A DNA stretch of 64,000 nucleotides from NCBI RefSeq assembly GCF_019802345.1, contig NZ_JAINDZ010000012.1:1-64000 (forward strand), given 5' to 3'. Of this stretch, positions 8,009 through 16,590 are shown piece after piece. The notes under the pieces were generated by a model that searched no databases, was not told the origin of the DNA, and was given only the letters and a program-made list of their open reading frames with translations. Within the stretch, counting starts at the first letter, position 1, and each line of letters starts with the position of its first letter. Position numbers and translations under genes: made by a program. Source of the stretch: Methylosinus sp. Sm6. Its GTDB lineage: Bacteria; Pseudomonadota; Alphaproteobacteria; Rhizobiales; Beijerinckiaceae.

Positions 8009-8722
8009 TTGCAAAAGAGCGTCAAAGACGACGCGCAGGCCCTTTCTGCGAATTCCGCAGCCAAGAGCGCGCATGTCTATAGAACCATAAAAGACATGGT
8101 GATCGGCCGAGCGCTCGCGCCCGGCGTCCAAATCAATCTCGAGGACGTCGCGGCCTCGCTGCGCGTCAGTCGTACCCCCGTCCGAGAGGCGTTGATCAGA
8201 CTCTCTTGCGAGGAGTTGGTAGAGACGGCGCCAGGAAAGGGCTTTTTTGTTCGCAAGCGCAGCTGGGACGAGCTGCGCGCCGATTATGAATTCGCCTATA
8301 TGCTGCTTCGCTGCGCAATCGAAAGAAACATCGTGGCGTTCGATTCGGAAGGGCTACGTCGCCCGCTGCCATTCGGATCGATGGCGGAGCGGAACGCCGC
8401 CTCTGTCGCGAATGCGATGTTTCTGGAAGCGCTCTACGATCGCATCGCGTCGCTTTCCGGCAATGCTCACTCCATGCGTGGCGTGCGCGCCTTCATCGAT
8501 CGAACGAAGCATTTTCGAGATCTCATATTCGAACATCCGGAGCGCGCCCCGACTGTCGCGGCGACAACCCGAGATCTCTTCGAATGGCTCCAATCACATA
8601 ATCTCGAGGCTTCGCTCTCGGCGTTACGCACCATCGCCGTGCTGAAAAACTCCTATATCGGCGATCTCGCGAGAGAAGACGCGACCGCGCCCGGCGCGTC
8701 GTCCGCGTCGAAGGGGCCGTGA
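8009..8722 (+). CDS. GntR-family transcriptional regulator divergent from pepM
   Basis: The 237-residue regulator has an N-terminal winged helix (residues ~22-78). Its recognition-helix sequence VSRTPVREALIRL is the GntR hallmark, and the wing GKGFFVRKR follows. The C-terminal ~150 residues are helical, as in the FCD ligand-binding domain of the FadR subfamily, though less conserved. The start is TTG at 8009, supported by AGGGGA just upstream; the next ATG would cut into the DNA-binding domain. Being transcribed away from the pepM operon, it is the likely local regulator of phosphonate synthesis, responding to an unknown small acid or metabolite. Confidence 0.88.
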   Translation: MQKSVKDDAQALSANSAAKSAHVYRTIKDMVIGRALAPGVQINLEDVAASLRVSRTPVREALIRLSCEELVETAPGKGFFVRKRSWDELRADYEFAYMLLRCAIERNIVAFDSEGLRRPLPFGSMAERNAASVANAMFLEALYDRIASLSGNAHSMRGVRAFIDRTKHFRDLIFEHPERAPTVAATTRDLFEWLQSHNLEASLSALRTIAVLKNSYIGDLAREDATAPGASSASKGP

Positions 8723-9025
8723 CAGACGCTCGGATGCGGCGGCTTACGCCGGATCTGCGCGAGTCGAAGCCGGAGGATCGGCGGACAACGGCGCGCTTGT
8801 CGCCGCCATTCGGCGCCATGCGCGCCGTGATCGCTGTGGGCGGCGCGCAAATGAGCGAAGCGCCAATGCTTCAAAGTCCCACATCATGAACACAAAATGG
8901 CACAATAAACCTCATAATCATATATACTTTCGTATTACCGTCATATGGTGACGCTATAACCACCGCAGCTCGACCTCGGCTTTGGAACAAGATCCACGCA
9001 TATTAAGCCATGTGTCGAGTAATAT
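8723..9025. other. intergenic stretch before the porin gene
   Basis: No coding sequence is recognised here. The left half is GC-rich. From ~8885 it becomes markedly AT-rich for this genome, as expected for a promoter region. A short inverted repeat CGTCA-TATGG-TGACG lies near 8939-8953. No confident -35/-10 pair could be assigned. Confidence 0.5.
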
Positions 9026-9048
9026 ATGTCATACATGCGTCATGTATG
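9026..9048 (+). promoter_or_regulatory. Pho-box-like direct repeat overlapping a perfect palindrome
   Basis: ATGTCAT-ACAT-GCGTCAT (9026-9043) has the 7-4-7 layout of a PhoB box (consensus CTGTCAT-N4-CTGTCAT). The same bases contain CATACATG-CGT-CATGTATG (9030-9048), a perfect 8-bp inverted repeat. The site sits immediately before the GGAGG of the porin gene. That is too close for a normal PhoB-activated promoter of that start codon, so it may instead be an operator or a leader hairpin. Confidence 0.4.
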
Positions 9049-9061
9049 CGCGGAGGTTACA

Positions 9062-10564
9062 ATGACGAGTCTGGTATCTAAAGTAGAGATGTGGCGTTTT
9101 GCTTTATCGTGTTCTGGGCTCACATCGGTAGCCTCGCGAAATTGCCTGCGCCCCGGCGCGGCGGCGACGCGCCAGCCCGAGCGCCGAGTGTCTCGCCGGC
9201 CGCTTCTCTCGATACTGATAGCGCTCGATACGGTATTTCTCGGGTCGGCGGCTCATGCCGCGGACAGCGCGAAGAAAAAGGCCGATGCGTTGTCCAGCCC
9301 CGCTCCGGCGACGCCGGTTTCGCCTTTCGCGAAATTCGATTTCGTTCGCGAAAAGGGAATGAGCACATCCTTTCCCGCCCCCTCGAATACGATCGACCCC
9401 GACGTGGGCGGCCTGAGATCGGCTCTCGCGGAGATGGGCATCGGCTATATCGGATGGAATCAAAACAGCTTTACCAATAATATCTACCCGAATGCAGCGA
9501 GAAGCAATAATGGAAAGCAGCAGTATAACGGACAAAAGCCCACTTTCAGCTCGATCAATTATTTGATGGTTGTCTATGATCTGAGCAGGTTCGGTATTCC
9601 GGACGGACAATTCATAGCGGGCACGGAACACCAATATTATGGTTGGGCCAACGCCGGGCCAAGTCGATGGGGCATAAACACCCTCGCTTATTACCAGACG
9701 CTGTTCGACAAGACGATTGAGATCAAGCTCGGCTACCTCAAGAACAGTTATGAATTTGCCGGGCTGCAGATCGGCGCAAATCAGGCGCTGAACTTGTTCG
9801 GCGCGTCGTCGAATATGCTCTACCAAGCAGGCCTGAACACGAACTCGACACCGACACCCGGCATCGACATCAAATTGAACATTCCCGGCGGATTCTATAG
9901 CAAGCTCGCGATCCAACAGCCGATCAGCCCCGATGGCGTTTACGCCACCATCCTAGAAAACCCGACAGGGCTTCACTGGAGGACGAATTATACTGGTATC
10001 TTCATCATGGACGAGATCGGTTACAATAAGAGTGCGGCGCCAAATTCGCCACGAACTTGGATCCGCGCCGGGGCTGGGTATAATTCGAGCAAATTCAAGA
10101 GCGACATTACTCCCGGCACGCGCGTGACAGGCAATTCGGTCTTTTATTTTGTGGCCGATCGACAGCTCTGGCAGATTGATCCGGCTCCCGGCGGCGTTTC
10201 CAAAAGAGGCGTCTACGCAGGTTTTACCGCCATTTACGCGCCACCCGATCGCAACACGATCAGCGAGTATTACGAAGCTCGAGTCTATGCGATGGGACTA
10301 TTTGACAGCCGCCCGGACGACACGATCTCGCTGGTCGGGACGAACACCGTTTTCAGTCATTATCTCGTGGACACCGCGATTCTGAAGAAGCAGCTCGCTC
10401 ATAGAGATTCGAAATCTGTGACGGCCTCCTACAGCGCCCATATCGACAAGGGACTGTATTTCAGCCTTGGGCTCGGCTACATCAACAATCCGACATCCGT
10501 GACCTATACCCCGCAGACAGGACATGCGCTGAACGTCTTCGCTTCGACGTTGGTGTTTTTCTAG
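9062..10564 (+). CDS. OprB-like outer-membrane porin
   Basis: The 500-residue protein has a long basic N-terminus, a hydrophobic segment (LLSILIALDTVFLGSAAHA) and a likely signal-peptidase site after AHA near residue 66. A beta-strand-rich body follows and the protein ends in phenylalanine (LVFF), typical of outer-membrane beta-barrels. GGFYSKLAIQQP and the repeated short amphipathic strands resemble carbohydrate-selective OprB-family porins. The ATG at 9062 is chosen for its ideal GGAGG spacing, although the cleavable signal then lies unusually deep; a start near 9092 is possible. It stands between the phosphonate biosynthesis and C-P lyase loci, so it could pass phosphonates or phosphate esters, but this is only positional inference. 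Confidence 0.8.
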   Translation: MTSLVSKVEMWRFALSCSGLTSVASRNCLRPGAAATRQPERRVSRRPLLSILIALDTVFLGSAAHAADSAKKKADALSSPAPATPVSPFAKFDFVREKGMSTSFPAPSNTIDPDVGGLRSALAEMGIGYIGWNQNSFTNNIYPNAARSNNGKQQYNGQKPTFSSINYLMVVYDLSRFGIPDGQFIAGTEHQYYGWANAGPSRWGINTLAYYQTLFDKTIEIKLGYLKNSYEFAGLQIGANQALNLFGASSNMLYQAGLNTNSTPTPGIDIKLNIPGGFYSKLAIQQPISPDGVYATILENPTGLHWRTNYTGIFIMDEIGYNKSAAPNSPRTWIRAGAGYNSSKFKSDITPGTRVTGNSVFYFVADRQLWQIDPAPGGVSKRGVYAGFTAIYAPPDRNTISEYYEARVYAMGLFDSRPDDTISLVGTNTVFSHYLVDTAILKKQLAHRDSKSVTASYSAHIDKGLYFSLGLGYINNPTSVTYTPQTGHALNVFASTLVFF

Positions 10565-10585
10565 ACTAAGATGCGTCGCGCCGGT

Positions 10586-10622
10586 TCGAATGCCGCTTCG
10601 TCCACAACGAAGCGGCATTCGA
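10586..10622. terminator. strong bidirectional hairpin between porin and phnL
   Basis: TCGAATGCCGCTTCGT and its exact complement form 16-bp perfect arms (10586-10601 and 10607-10622) around a 5-base loop. The hairpin lies 22 bp past the porin stop and 45 bp past the phnL stop. It is correctly placed to end transcription from both convergent genes, although no long T-run follows. Confidence 0.8.
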
Positions 10623-10666
10623 TTAAACACGAGGGCGCAGTTTCTGGGCGTTTCGAAATTCCCCGA

Positions 10667-11428
10667 TCAGCAGGTCGGCGCAGATCGCCTCGAGAGCGCG
10701 ACGTCGTTTCGGATCGTCGCTCTCGTCGCCGCGATCCGCCCCGCGCTGAAATTCATTTCGACGATACGGTCGCCCACAGCCTCGCGCATTTCGGCGTCAT
10801 GAAATATCCCGACGATCGCCGCGCCTCGCGCCTTCGCCGCCGCGATGAGCGAGACGACCGTTTTCTTATTGCCGGCGTCGAGCGAGGCCGTCGGTTCGTC
10901 GAGCAATAAGATCGGATAGTCGAAGACGAATCCCCTCGCAATGTTCACGCGCTGTTGCTCGCCTCCCGAGAAGGTCGCCGGCGCCAACGACCAAAGCCGT
11001 TCGGGGATATCGAGCCGCTCGAGAAGCCTCCGGGCCGACGCGTAGGCGTCGTCGATTTTCCGCCCGTTCGCGACGGCCGGCTCCACGACGATATTCAATG
11101 TCGAAATGCGCGGAATCACGCGCAGAAATTGACTCACATAGCCGATCGTGCGCCGTCGAATTTCAACGATCTTCCACGGCGGGGCGACCACCATGTCGAT
11201 CATCTCGCCATCGTGGCGGATGTGCACGGCTCCCGCCTGTGGCTTGTAATTGGCGTAGAGCGACCTCAATAATGTCGATTTTCCGGAGCCGGACGGACCG
11301 TCGAGACAAACGCATTCGCCGGCATGAACGGTGAGTCCGATATTTTCGAAGACGGGGAGACGAGCGCCGCCCTGGGTATGGAGCGTGAATGTCTTGGACA
11401 AGCCCTCTGCGTGGAGTTGTACGCTCAT
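10667..11428 (-). CDS. phnL: C-P lyase complex ABC-type ATPase PhnL
   Basis: The 253-residue ABC ATPase has Walker [10 protein letters not shown], signature [14 protein letters not shown] and Walker [13 protein letters not shown]. It also has the PhnL-typical insert [21 protein letters not shown] in the Q-loop region. PhnL belongs to the C-P lyase machinery. In E. coli it is needed with PhnGHI to form the ribose-phosphonate triphosphate intermediate, and it is not a membrane importer. It is the last gene of the minus-strand run beginning at deoR, about 20 bp after phnK. The reading frame is intact and of usual length. Confidence 0.93.
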   Translation of the reverse strand: MSVQLHAEGLSKTFTLHTQGGARLPVFENIGLTVHAGECVCLDGPSGSGKSTLLRSLYANYKPQAGAVHIRHDGEMIDMVVAPPWKIVEIRRRTIGYVSQFLRVIPRISTLNIVVEPAVANGRKIDDAYASARRLLERLDIPERLWSLAPATFSGGEQQRVNIARGFVFDYPILLLDEPTASLDAGNKKTVVSLIAAAKARGAAIVGIFHDAEMREAVGDRIVEMNFSAGRIAATRATIRNDVALSRRSAPTC

Positions 11429-11448
11429 GACAGGGAATTCCTCGCCGG

Positions 11449-12246
11449 TCAGATCTGGAGCACTGAGGATACGAGCAACTGCGTATAGGGCTCGTGCGGA
11501 TCGTCCAAAACCTGATCCGTCAACCCTTCCTCGATCACGCGCCCTCGATGCATGACGATGAGCCGATCCGCCAGCAGACGAACGACGGCGAGATCATGCG
11601 TGACGATGATCACAGCGACAGCCAGCTCTCGCACCAGGGTTCGAAGCACATCGAGCAAGCGCGCCTGCACGGAGGCGTCGAGGCCGCCGGTCGGTTCGTC
11701 CATGAAGACGAGGCGCGGCGCGGCGACGAGATTACGCGCGACTTGCAGCCGCTGCAGCATTCCACCCGAAAAAGAGCGCGCGCGATCGTCGACTCGCGAC
11801 GGGTCGATTTCGAGCCTCTCCAGCCAATCCTGCGCCGAAGCGCGTATGGAGCCGTAGTTCCGGACGCCGCGAGACATCAAAGCTTCGCCGACATTGCCGC
11901 CTGCGCTGACATTGATGTGCAACCCGTCCAGAGGATTTTGATGAACGAACCCCCAATCGGTCCGACGGAGCCGGCGCCTTTCCATTTCGGACAAGGAAAA
12001 TACGTCGACGGGCTTTCGGTCGTTGCCGCGGTAGATGACCGCGCCCTTGTCGGGAACGATCTGGCCCGACAAGCACTTCATCAGCGTCGACTTGCCGGAT
12101 CCCGATTCGCCGACGACGCCGAGGACTTCTCCCGCGCCCACTGTGACGGACACATCGATGCATCCAATCCTCGCCCCATAGGACTTCGAAACGCCGGAAG
12201 CCTCCAAAAGCGCTGTTCGGCTCGCAGAATTCGAGATGGCGTCCAT
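11449..12246 (-). CDS. phnK: C-P lyase complex ABC-type ATPase PhnK
   Basis: The 265-residue ABC ATPase has Walker [10 protein letters not shown], signature [14 protein letters not shown] and Walker [13 protein letters not shown]. The sequence around [20 protein letters not shown] is characteristic of PhnK rather than of dipeptide importers. PhnK docks on the PhnGHIJ core and cycles ATP during catalysis. The start ATG 12246 lies directly after the phnJ stop, giving a two-base gap. The order J-K-L is the standard one. Confidence 0.94.
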   Translation of the reverse strand: MDAISNSASRTALLEASGVSKSYGARIGCIDVSVTVGAGEVLGVVGESGSGKSTLMKCLSGQIVPDKGAVIYRGNDRKPVDVFSLSEMERRRLRRTDWGFVHQNPLDGLHINVSAGGNVGEALMSRGVRNYGSIRASAQDWLERLEIDPSRVDDRARSFSGGMLQRLQVARNLVAAPRLVFMDEPTGGLDASVQARLLDVLRTLVRELAVAVIIVTHDLAVVRLLADRLIVMHRGRVIEEGLTDQVLDDPHEPYTQLLVSSVLQI

Positions 12247-12248
12247 GA

Positions 12249-13148
12249 TCAGGCTTTCGCTCTCGCCGCGCGGACCGGTCCTTCGCCCTTTCCTTCGCGG
12301 CGCCGGCGGCAGTAATCCGTGTCGGAACAGACGAACATTCGTCCGCCGACATCGTCCATGATGACTTCTTCGAGATAGCTCGTTTCCGATCCACACAGCG
12401 AGCAGCGTCCGTCCGGCCTGCTCGGCTCGAAAGGAAAATCCTCGAAATCGAGGCTGCGCACGCTGGTGTAGGGTGGGATCGCATAGATGCGTTTTTCGCG
12501 TCCCGCTCCGAACAGTTGAATGGCCGGACTATGCGAAAGCTTCGGGTTGTCGAATTTCGGGATCGGGCTGGGCGACGCCAAATAGCGCTCGTTCACGATC
12601 ACGGGACAGTTATAGGCGCTTGCGACCCGTCCGTAACGTGCGATGTCTTCATAGAGCGTCAGCAACATGGGCCCATATTCGGCATAGGCGTGCATCTTGC
12701 GGGTTTCGGACTCGCGCGGCTCGATTTTGCGCAGCGGCTCAGGCGAGGGGACCTGATAGACCAACACCTGGTTTTCACGCAGCGGCGTCTCTGGAATGCG
12801 ATGCCGCGTCTGTACGATCGTCGCGTCGAGAGCGCTCGCCGTCGTCTCGACTCCGGTGACGGATCGAAAGAAGCGCCGGATGGATGCGGCGTTGGTCGCG
12901 TCGTCGGAGCCTTGATCGATCACCTTCAGCCGATCTCGCGGCCCGATGATGCTCGCCGTCACTTGAATGGCGCCGGTTCCCCAGCCGTAGGCGAGGGGCA
13001 TCTCACGCCCGCCGAATGCGACCTGATAGCCCGGAATGGCCAGCGCCTTGAGCAAGGCGCGTCGGACCATTCTTTTCGTTTGCTCGTCCAGATAGGCGAA
13101 ATTATAGCCGGTCCACACGACGGGCTTCGATGGGGATATTCGATTCAC
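12249..13148 (-). CDS. phnJ: alpha-D-ribose 1-methylphosphonate 5-phosphate C-P lyase PhnJ
   Basis: This is the radical SAM enzyme that breaks the carbon-phosphorus bond, releasing methane when the substrate is methylphosphonate. The 299-residue protein keeps the four invariant cysteines at 249, 252, 274 and 280. Their CX2C-X21-C-X5-C spacing is the same as in E. coli PhnJ. YNFAYLDEQTKRMVRRALLK near the N-terminus and PPYTSVRSLDFEDFPF before the cysteines are family landmarks. The GTG at 13148 overlaps the phnI stop (GTGA), so translation is coupled. Nothing suggests inactivation. Confidence 0.96.
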   Translation of the reverse strand: MNRISPSKPVVWTGYNFAYLDEQTKRMVRRALLKALAIPGYQVAFGGREMPLAYGWGTGAIQVTASIIGPRDRLKVIDQGSDDATNAASIRRFFRSVTGVETTASALDATIVQTRHRIPETPLRENQVLVYQVPSPEPLRKIEPRESETRKMHAYAEYGPMLLTLYEDIARYGRVASAYNCPVIVNERYLASPSPIPKFDNPKLSHSPAIQLFGAGREKRIYAIPPYTSVRSLDFEDFPFEPSRPDGRCSLCGSETSYLEEVIMDDVGGRMFVCSDTDYCRRRREGKGEGPVRAARAKA

Positions 13149-14239
13149 GAGCTCGGCTCCCCTTCCCCTTCGCTGCGCGCACGAGCGCGAAGCTCTCGCA
13201 GAAGCCGCGTTTCTGCTTGAAAGTCGACGTAGTGGGGCAGCTTGAAATGTGAAACGAAGCCGCTCGCCTCGACGCTGTCGCTGTGCGAAAGGACGAACTC
13301 CTCGTTTTGGGCGGGATGCTCCACCTTCTCCCCGAATTCGGCGGCGCGCATCGCCCGATCGACGAGCGCCATCGCGATCGTCTTGCGTTCGCAATGGCCG
13401 AATGCGAGCCCATATCCGCGCGTGAACCGCGGCAGATCGTCCGGGTCGGCGTGAAGCTGATTGATCATCTGGCACTCGGTCACGCCGATATCGGCGATGT
13501 CGATCGGAAATCCTAATTCTTCCGGCGTGATTTGGATCGTGACCTCGCCGGCCCGCAACTCGCCGACGAATGGATGCACGCTGCCGTAGCCACGCGCCGA
13601 GGAATAGGCGAGGCCGAGCAGAAATCCTTCGTCTCCTCTCGCGAGATTTTGCAGGCGTTGATCGCGTCCGGCGGGAAGACACAATGGCTCGCGCGTCAGA
13701 TCATAGGCCTCGGCGTCGCTTCGGATTTCTTCCTCGATCAGGCCGTCGCTGACGAGAGGATCGAGCGCCGAAGGCATGCGCGCGTCGAGCGGCTCGGCTG
13801 AGACATCCGCTCGAGGCGCGTCGTCCGCCGTCTCCGAAAGCGCGAAATCGAGAAGCCGGTGGGTGTAATCATAGGTCGCGCCCAGCACCTGCCCGCCCGG
13901 AACATCCTTGAACGTCGCAGAAACGCGGCGTCGCACAGTCATCGTCGAGGTGTCGATCGGCTCGGAGGCGGCGATACGGGGCAAAGTGGTGCGATAAGCG
14001 CGCAAAAGAAAGATCGCTTCCAATGCATCGCCCTGAGCCTGCTTCAAGGCGAGAGCCGCAAGGTCGCGGTCATAGAGCGAGCCTTCCGACATGACACGAT
14101 CGACGGCGAGGCCGAGCTGGGACGCGATCTGAGCCAAGGTGATTTCTGGAACGGCGACGTCTCCTCGCCGCTGTTCGGCGACAAGCGTCTGCGATTTGAG
14201 GATCGCCTCTTCTCCCCCATTGATTGCGACATGAGCCAT
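13145..14239 (-). CDS. phnI: C-P lyase core subunit PhnI
   Basis: PhnI is the nucleosidase-like core subunit that, with PhnG, PhnH and PhnL, transfers the phosphonate to ribose triphosphate from ATP. The 364-residue protein shows family landmarks. These are an N-terminal MAHVAINGGEEAI, GYGSVHPFVGELR in the middle, RGYGLAFGHCERKTIAMALV near residue 285 and a C-terminal HSDSVEASGFVSHFKLPHYV. The start ATG 14239 immediately abuts the phnH stop. Length and order are normal. Confidence 0.95.
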   Translation of the reverse strand: MAHVAINGGEEAILKSQTLVAEQRRGDVAVPEITLAQIASQLGLAVDRVMSEGSLYDRDLAALALKQAQGDALEAIFLLRAYRTTLPRIAASEPIDTSTMTVRRRVSATFKDVPGGQVLGATYDYTHRLLDFALSETADDAPRADVSAEPLDARMPSALDPLVSDGLIEEEIRSDAEAYDLTREPLCLPAGRDQRLQNLARGDEGFLLGLAYSSARGYGSVHPFVGELRAGEVTIQITPEELGFPIDIADIGVTECQMINQLHADPDDLPRFTRGYGLAFGHCERKTIAMALVDRAMRAAEFGEKVEHPAQNEEFVLSHSDSVEASGFVSHFKLPHYVDFQAETRLLRELRARARSEGEGEPSS

Positions 14240-14842
14240 CTAGGCCTCCACTTTGACCGTGCGCGGGAGAGCAATCGCCGCGTCTCCGCATGTAAAGACG
14301 ACGTCGATCCCTTTCGGATAGGCGGCGGCGTTGGCGATCCAATCGGACCAGAACCAATCCGGGACTGTGACGCGAGGAAAAATAGCGTGCTCGATTCCCG
14401 GCCCCGACCACCTCGTTTCGGCGCCGTCGGTCAGCGACGCCACTTGGAGACACACGGTCGCAGAACGATCGGGATATTCATCCTCTCCGGCGTCGAACAG
14501 ATGGAGCCTCGGCGCGGCGGCCGCATCGACGACGATTGCGAATTGCGCCCCGCCGGGATCGTCGACGATCGGAGCCCCGCAATGAAATCGCAGATAGGCC
14601 GGTATCTCGGCATTGCGCGCGCCCGCGTCCAGCCAGATCGGCGTCTCGCCGTCCGCCAAGGTCAAGCAGAAGGCGGTGGTGGCGGTGGACAGAGGCGAGG
14701 GGCCGCGCACCGAGCCGCCGATCGTGACGATCCGACCCGGATAGGCGATCGCCGACATGATCGTGCGAAAAACGCCCTGGCTGTCGAGCACCGGGTCGGC
14801 GAAGCCGGATTTCAAATGGGCATAGTCGGGAATCGAGGTCAT
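14240..14842 (-). CDS. phnH: C-P lyase core subunit PhnH
   Basis: The 200-residue protein matches PhnH. The conserved N-terminal DPVLDSQGVFRTIMSAIAYPG is present (residues ~16-36), followed by TTAFCLTLADGETPIWLD and HCGAPIV. PhnH is a PLP-transferase-fold subunit of the PhnGHIJ core with no known independent activity. Its ATG overlaps the phnG stop (ATGA) and its TAG stop abuts phnI, so G, H and I are coupled. Confidence 0.94.
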   Translation of the reverse strand: MTSIPDYAHLKSGFADPVLDSQGVFRTIMSAIAYPGRIVTIGGSVRGPSPLSTATTAFCLTLADGETPIWLDAGARNAEIPAYLRFHCGAPIVDDPGGAQFAIVVDAAAAPRLHLFDAGEDEYPDRSATVCLQVASLTDGAETRWSGPGIEHAIFPRVTVPDWFWSDWIANAAAYPKGIDVVFTCGDAAIALPRTVKVEA

Positions 14843-15312
14843 GGCGCTCCACGCCGCTCTGCGTTCGAAGCAAAAAAATCCACTTTGGTGGCGGCTGCTT
14901 TGCGGCTCGCCGTCTCGCGGCGCTGGTCCTGCTTCCTCTGGAACGATGCGATCGCCGCTTCGAGGCGAGACTCCGGCTTGCGCTGCAACAGCGCGTCGAA
15001 CAGCGCAGCGAGCTCGGCGCGTCGCGGATCCCGGCCGGCGACACAGGCGTATCCGACCGCGCCATCGGTCAGCCGAAGCATGCAATCCGTCACCGTCATT
15101 TCGCCCAGATTGAAAGGCCGTCCAGTCGCTCCGATACGGCCACGCACCATCACGAGCCCTATTCGAGGCGCGCGGAGCCACTCGAATGAAACCTGTTCGG
15201 CGAGCTCCGCCCAGGCGGCTTCGAGTTCGTCGCGTGGCGTTCGCGCCAGAACGCCGATCCACTCCGCTCGCCCGTTCGGTTGCCTATGTCGCGTCGATCG
15301 CCAGTCATTCAC
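14839..15312 (-). CDS. phnG: C-P lyase core subunit PhnG
   Basis: The 157-residue protein matches PhnG, a small core subunit. Family landmarks are the N-terminal AEWIGVLARTPRDELE, the central RIGLVMVRGRIGATGRPFNL and TVTDCMLRLTDGAVGYACVA, and the C-terminal helix containing the LQRKPE region. The start appears to be GTG at 15312, since the ATG four bases later is out of frame. It follows phnM by 42 bp and overlaps phnH by four bases. Confidence 0.93.
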   Translation of the reverse strand: MNDWRSTRHRQPNGRAEWIGVLARTPRDELEAAWAELAEQVSFEWLRAPRIGLVMVRGRIGATGRPFNLGEMTVTDCMLRLTDGAVGYACVAGRDPRRAELAALFDALLQRKPESRLEAAIASFQRKQDQRRETASRKAAATKVDFFASNAERRGAP

Positions 15313-15354
15313 GGTCGTCAGAGCCGCCTTTGGGAAAGGTGTCGATCCGAACCA

Positions 15355-16497
15355 TCAGAGTCGCCTTTCGCCCGCGACCCATACGCCACGCACGATCGGG
15401 ACCTTTTCGATGGTGCGCACGAGCGCCAAGTCGGCGCGCATTCCGGGAGCAATCCGGCCACGATCTTCGAAGCCGAGCAGAGCCGCAGGCTTCGTCGTGA
15501 CCATCGCTACGGCTTTCGGCAGCGCGAATCCGCTTTCGGCGAGCGCAAAAGCCGCGCGCAGAAGACTGGCGGGAATGTAATCTGAGGTCAGCGCATCGAG
15601 CAGCCCCTCTTCGGCCAGCGCCGATGCGCTCACATTGCCGGAATGGGAACCGCCCAGAACGATGTTCGGCGCGCCCATGACGTTCTGCATCCCCAGACGA
15701 CGCGCGTGCCGGGCCGCTTCTATGGTCGTCGGGAATTCGCAAACGGAACTGCCGCTCGCAAAGGACTGCTCGACGTCCTCCACTGTCGTATCGTCGTGAC
15801 TGGCGATCGGCAGGCGACGGGCCGCGCCGGCCTCCGCGATGCGCTTGCTCCATTTCGGCGCGTAGGTTCGTTGAATCGCCATGCGCTCGGCGATGTAGCT
15901 CGTGAATTCTTCGTCGCCCCAGAGCCTGCCACGCTTACGCCCGCGATAGTCGCGATATCGCGCGAGATCGCGAAACTGCTTCTGCCCGGGGGTGTGATCC
16001 ATGATGCTGAGGAGCCGCAAGTTCGGATGATCGAGATGCGGCTCGAGCATCTCCATCAGCGCGGGATCTGAAACCTCGCATCGAAAGTGGAAGTAATGAT
16101 CGGCCTTGAGAAGATTCGCCGTTTGCGCATGAGAGAGCGCGCGAATCGCGGCGTCGAGAATCGCCGACCTCGCGCCGGACGTTTCGAAATCGCCGATGGC
16201 CATGGCGTCGAGCACAGAGGTGATTCCGCTCGTCAGAATCTGTCCGTCATGGGCCATGGCGGAGGTCATGGCGCAGGGCCATGTGACGCCCGGCCGCGGC
16301 AGAAAATGATGCTCGAGATTGTCGGTGTGCAGATCAACGAGGCCGGCGATCAGCAGATCGCCCGCGCAATCGACAATCGCTCCGCCGCCTCCGCAATCGT
16401 CCTCGACCGATTCGATGACGCCGTTCCGGATGTTCAGAACGCCGTCCCGAATCTTATTATCTTCGACGATTCGCGCATTTCTCAATTGGATATGCAT
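15355..16497 (-). CDS. phnM: ribose 1-methylphosphonate 5-triphosphate diphosphatase PhnM
   Basis: PhnM removes pyrophosphate from the ribose triphosphate-phosphonate intermediate to give the PhnJ substrate. The 380-residue amidohydrolase-fold protein has the metal-binding VDLHTDNLEHHF (~residues 54-65), LLSIMDHTPGQKQF, SHDDTT, and the highly conserved GAPNIVLGGSHSGN. The ATG at 16497 (MHIQLRNARIV) aligns with the usual PhnM N-terminus; a GTG 12 bases upstream is possible. It lies between the deoR regulator and phnG on the same strand. Confidence 0.94.
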   Translation of the reverse strand: MHIQLRNARIVEDNKIRDGVLNIRNGVIESVEDDCGGGGAIVDCAGDLLIAGLVDLHTDNLEHHFLPRPGVTWPCAMTSAMAHDGQILTSGITSVLDAMAIGDFETSGARSAILDAAIRALSHAQTANLLKADHYFHFRCEVSDPALMEMLEPHLDHPNLRLLSIMDHTPGQKQFRDLARYRDYRGRKRGRLWGDEEFTSYIAERMAIQRTYAPKWSKRIAEAGAARRLPIASHDDTTVEDVEQSFASGSSVCEFPTTIEAARHARRLGMQNVMGAPNIVLGGSHSGNVSASALAEEGLLDALTSDYIPASLLRAAFALAESGFALPKAVAMVTTKPAALLGFEDRGRIAPGMRADLALVRTIEKVPIVRGVWVAGERRL

Positions 16498-16590
16498 AGC
16501 GTCGGTCACCGATAGCCCGAACGAGCAAGATTTGCTCGGAGCGCATTTTCGCGCATTGAAGACGCCCGCGCCGAAGCCTCGGCCGAAACG

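Noticed and set aside
13859-15580. 573-codon plus-strand open frame
   Set aside because: It is antisense to phnI, phnH and phnG, whose families are certain; high-GC genes leave long open frames on the opposite strand.
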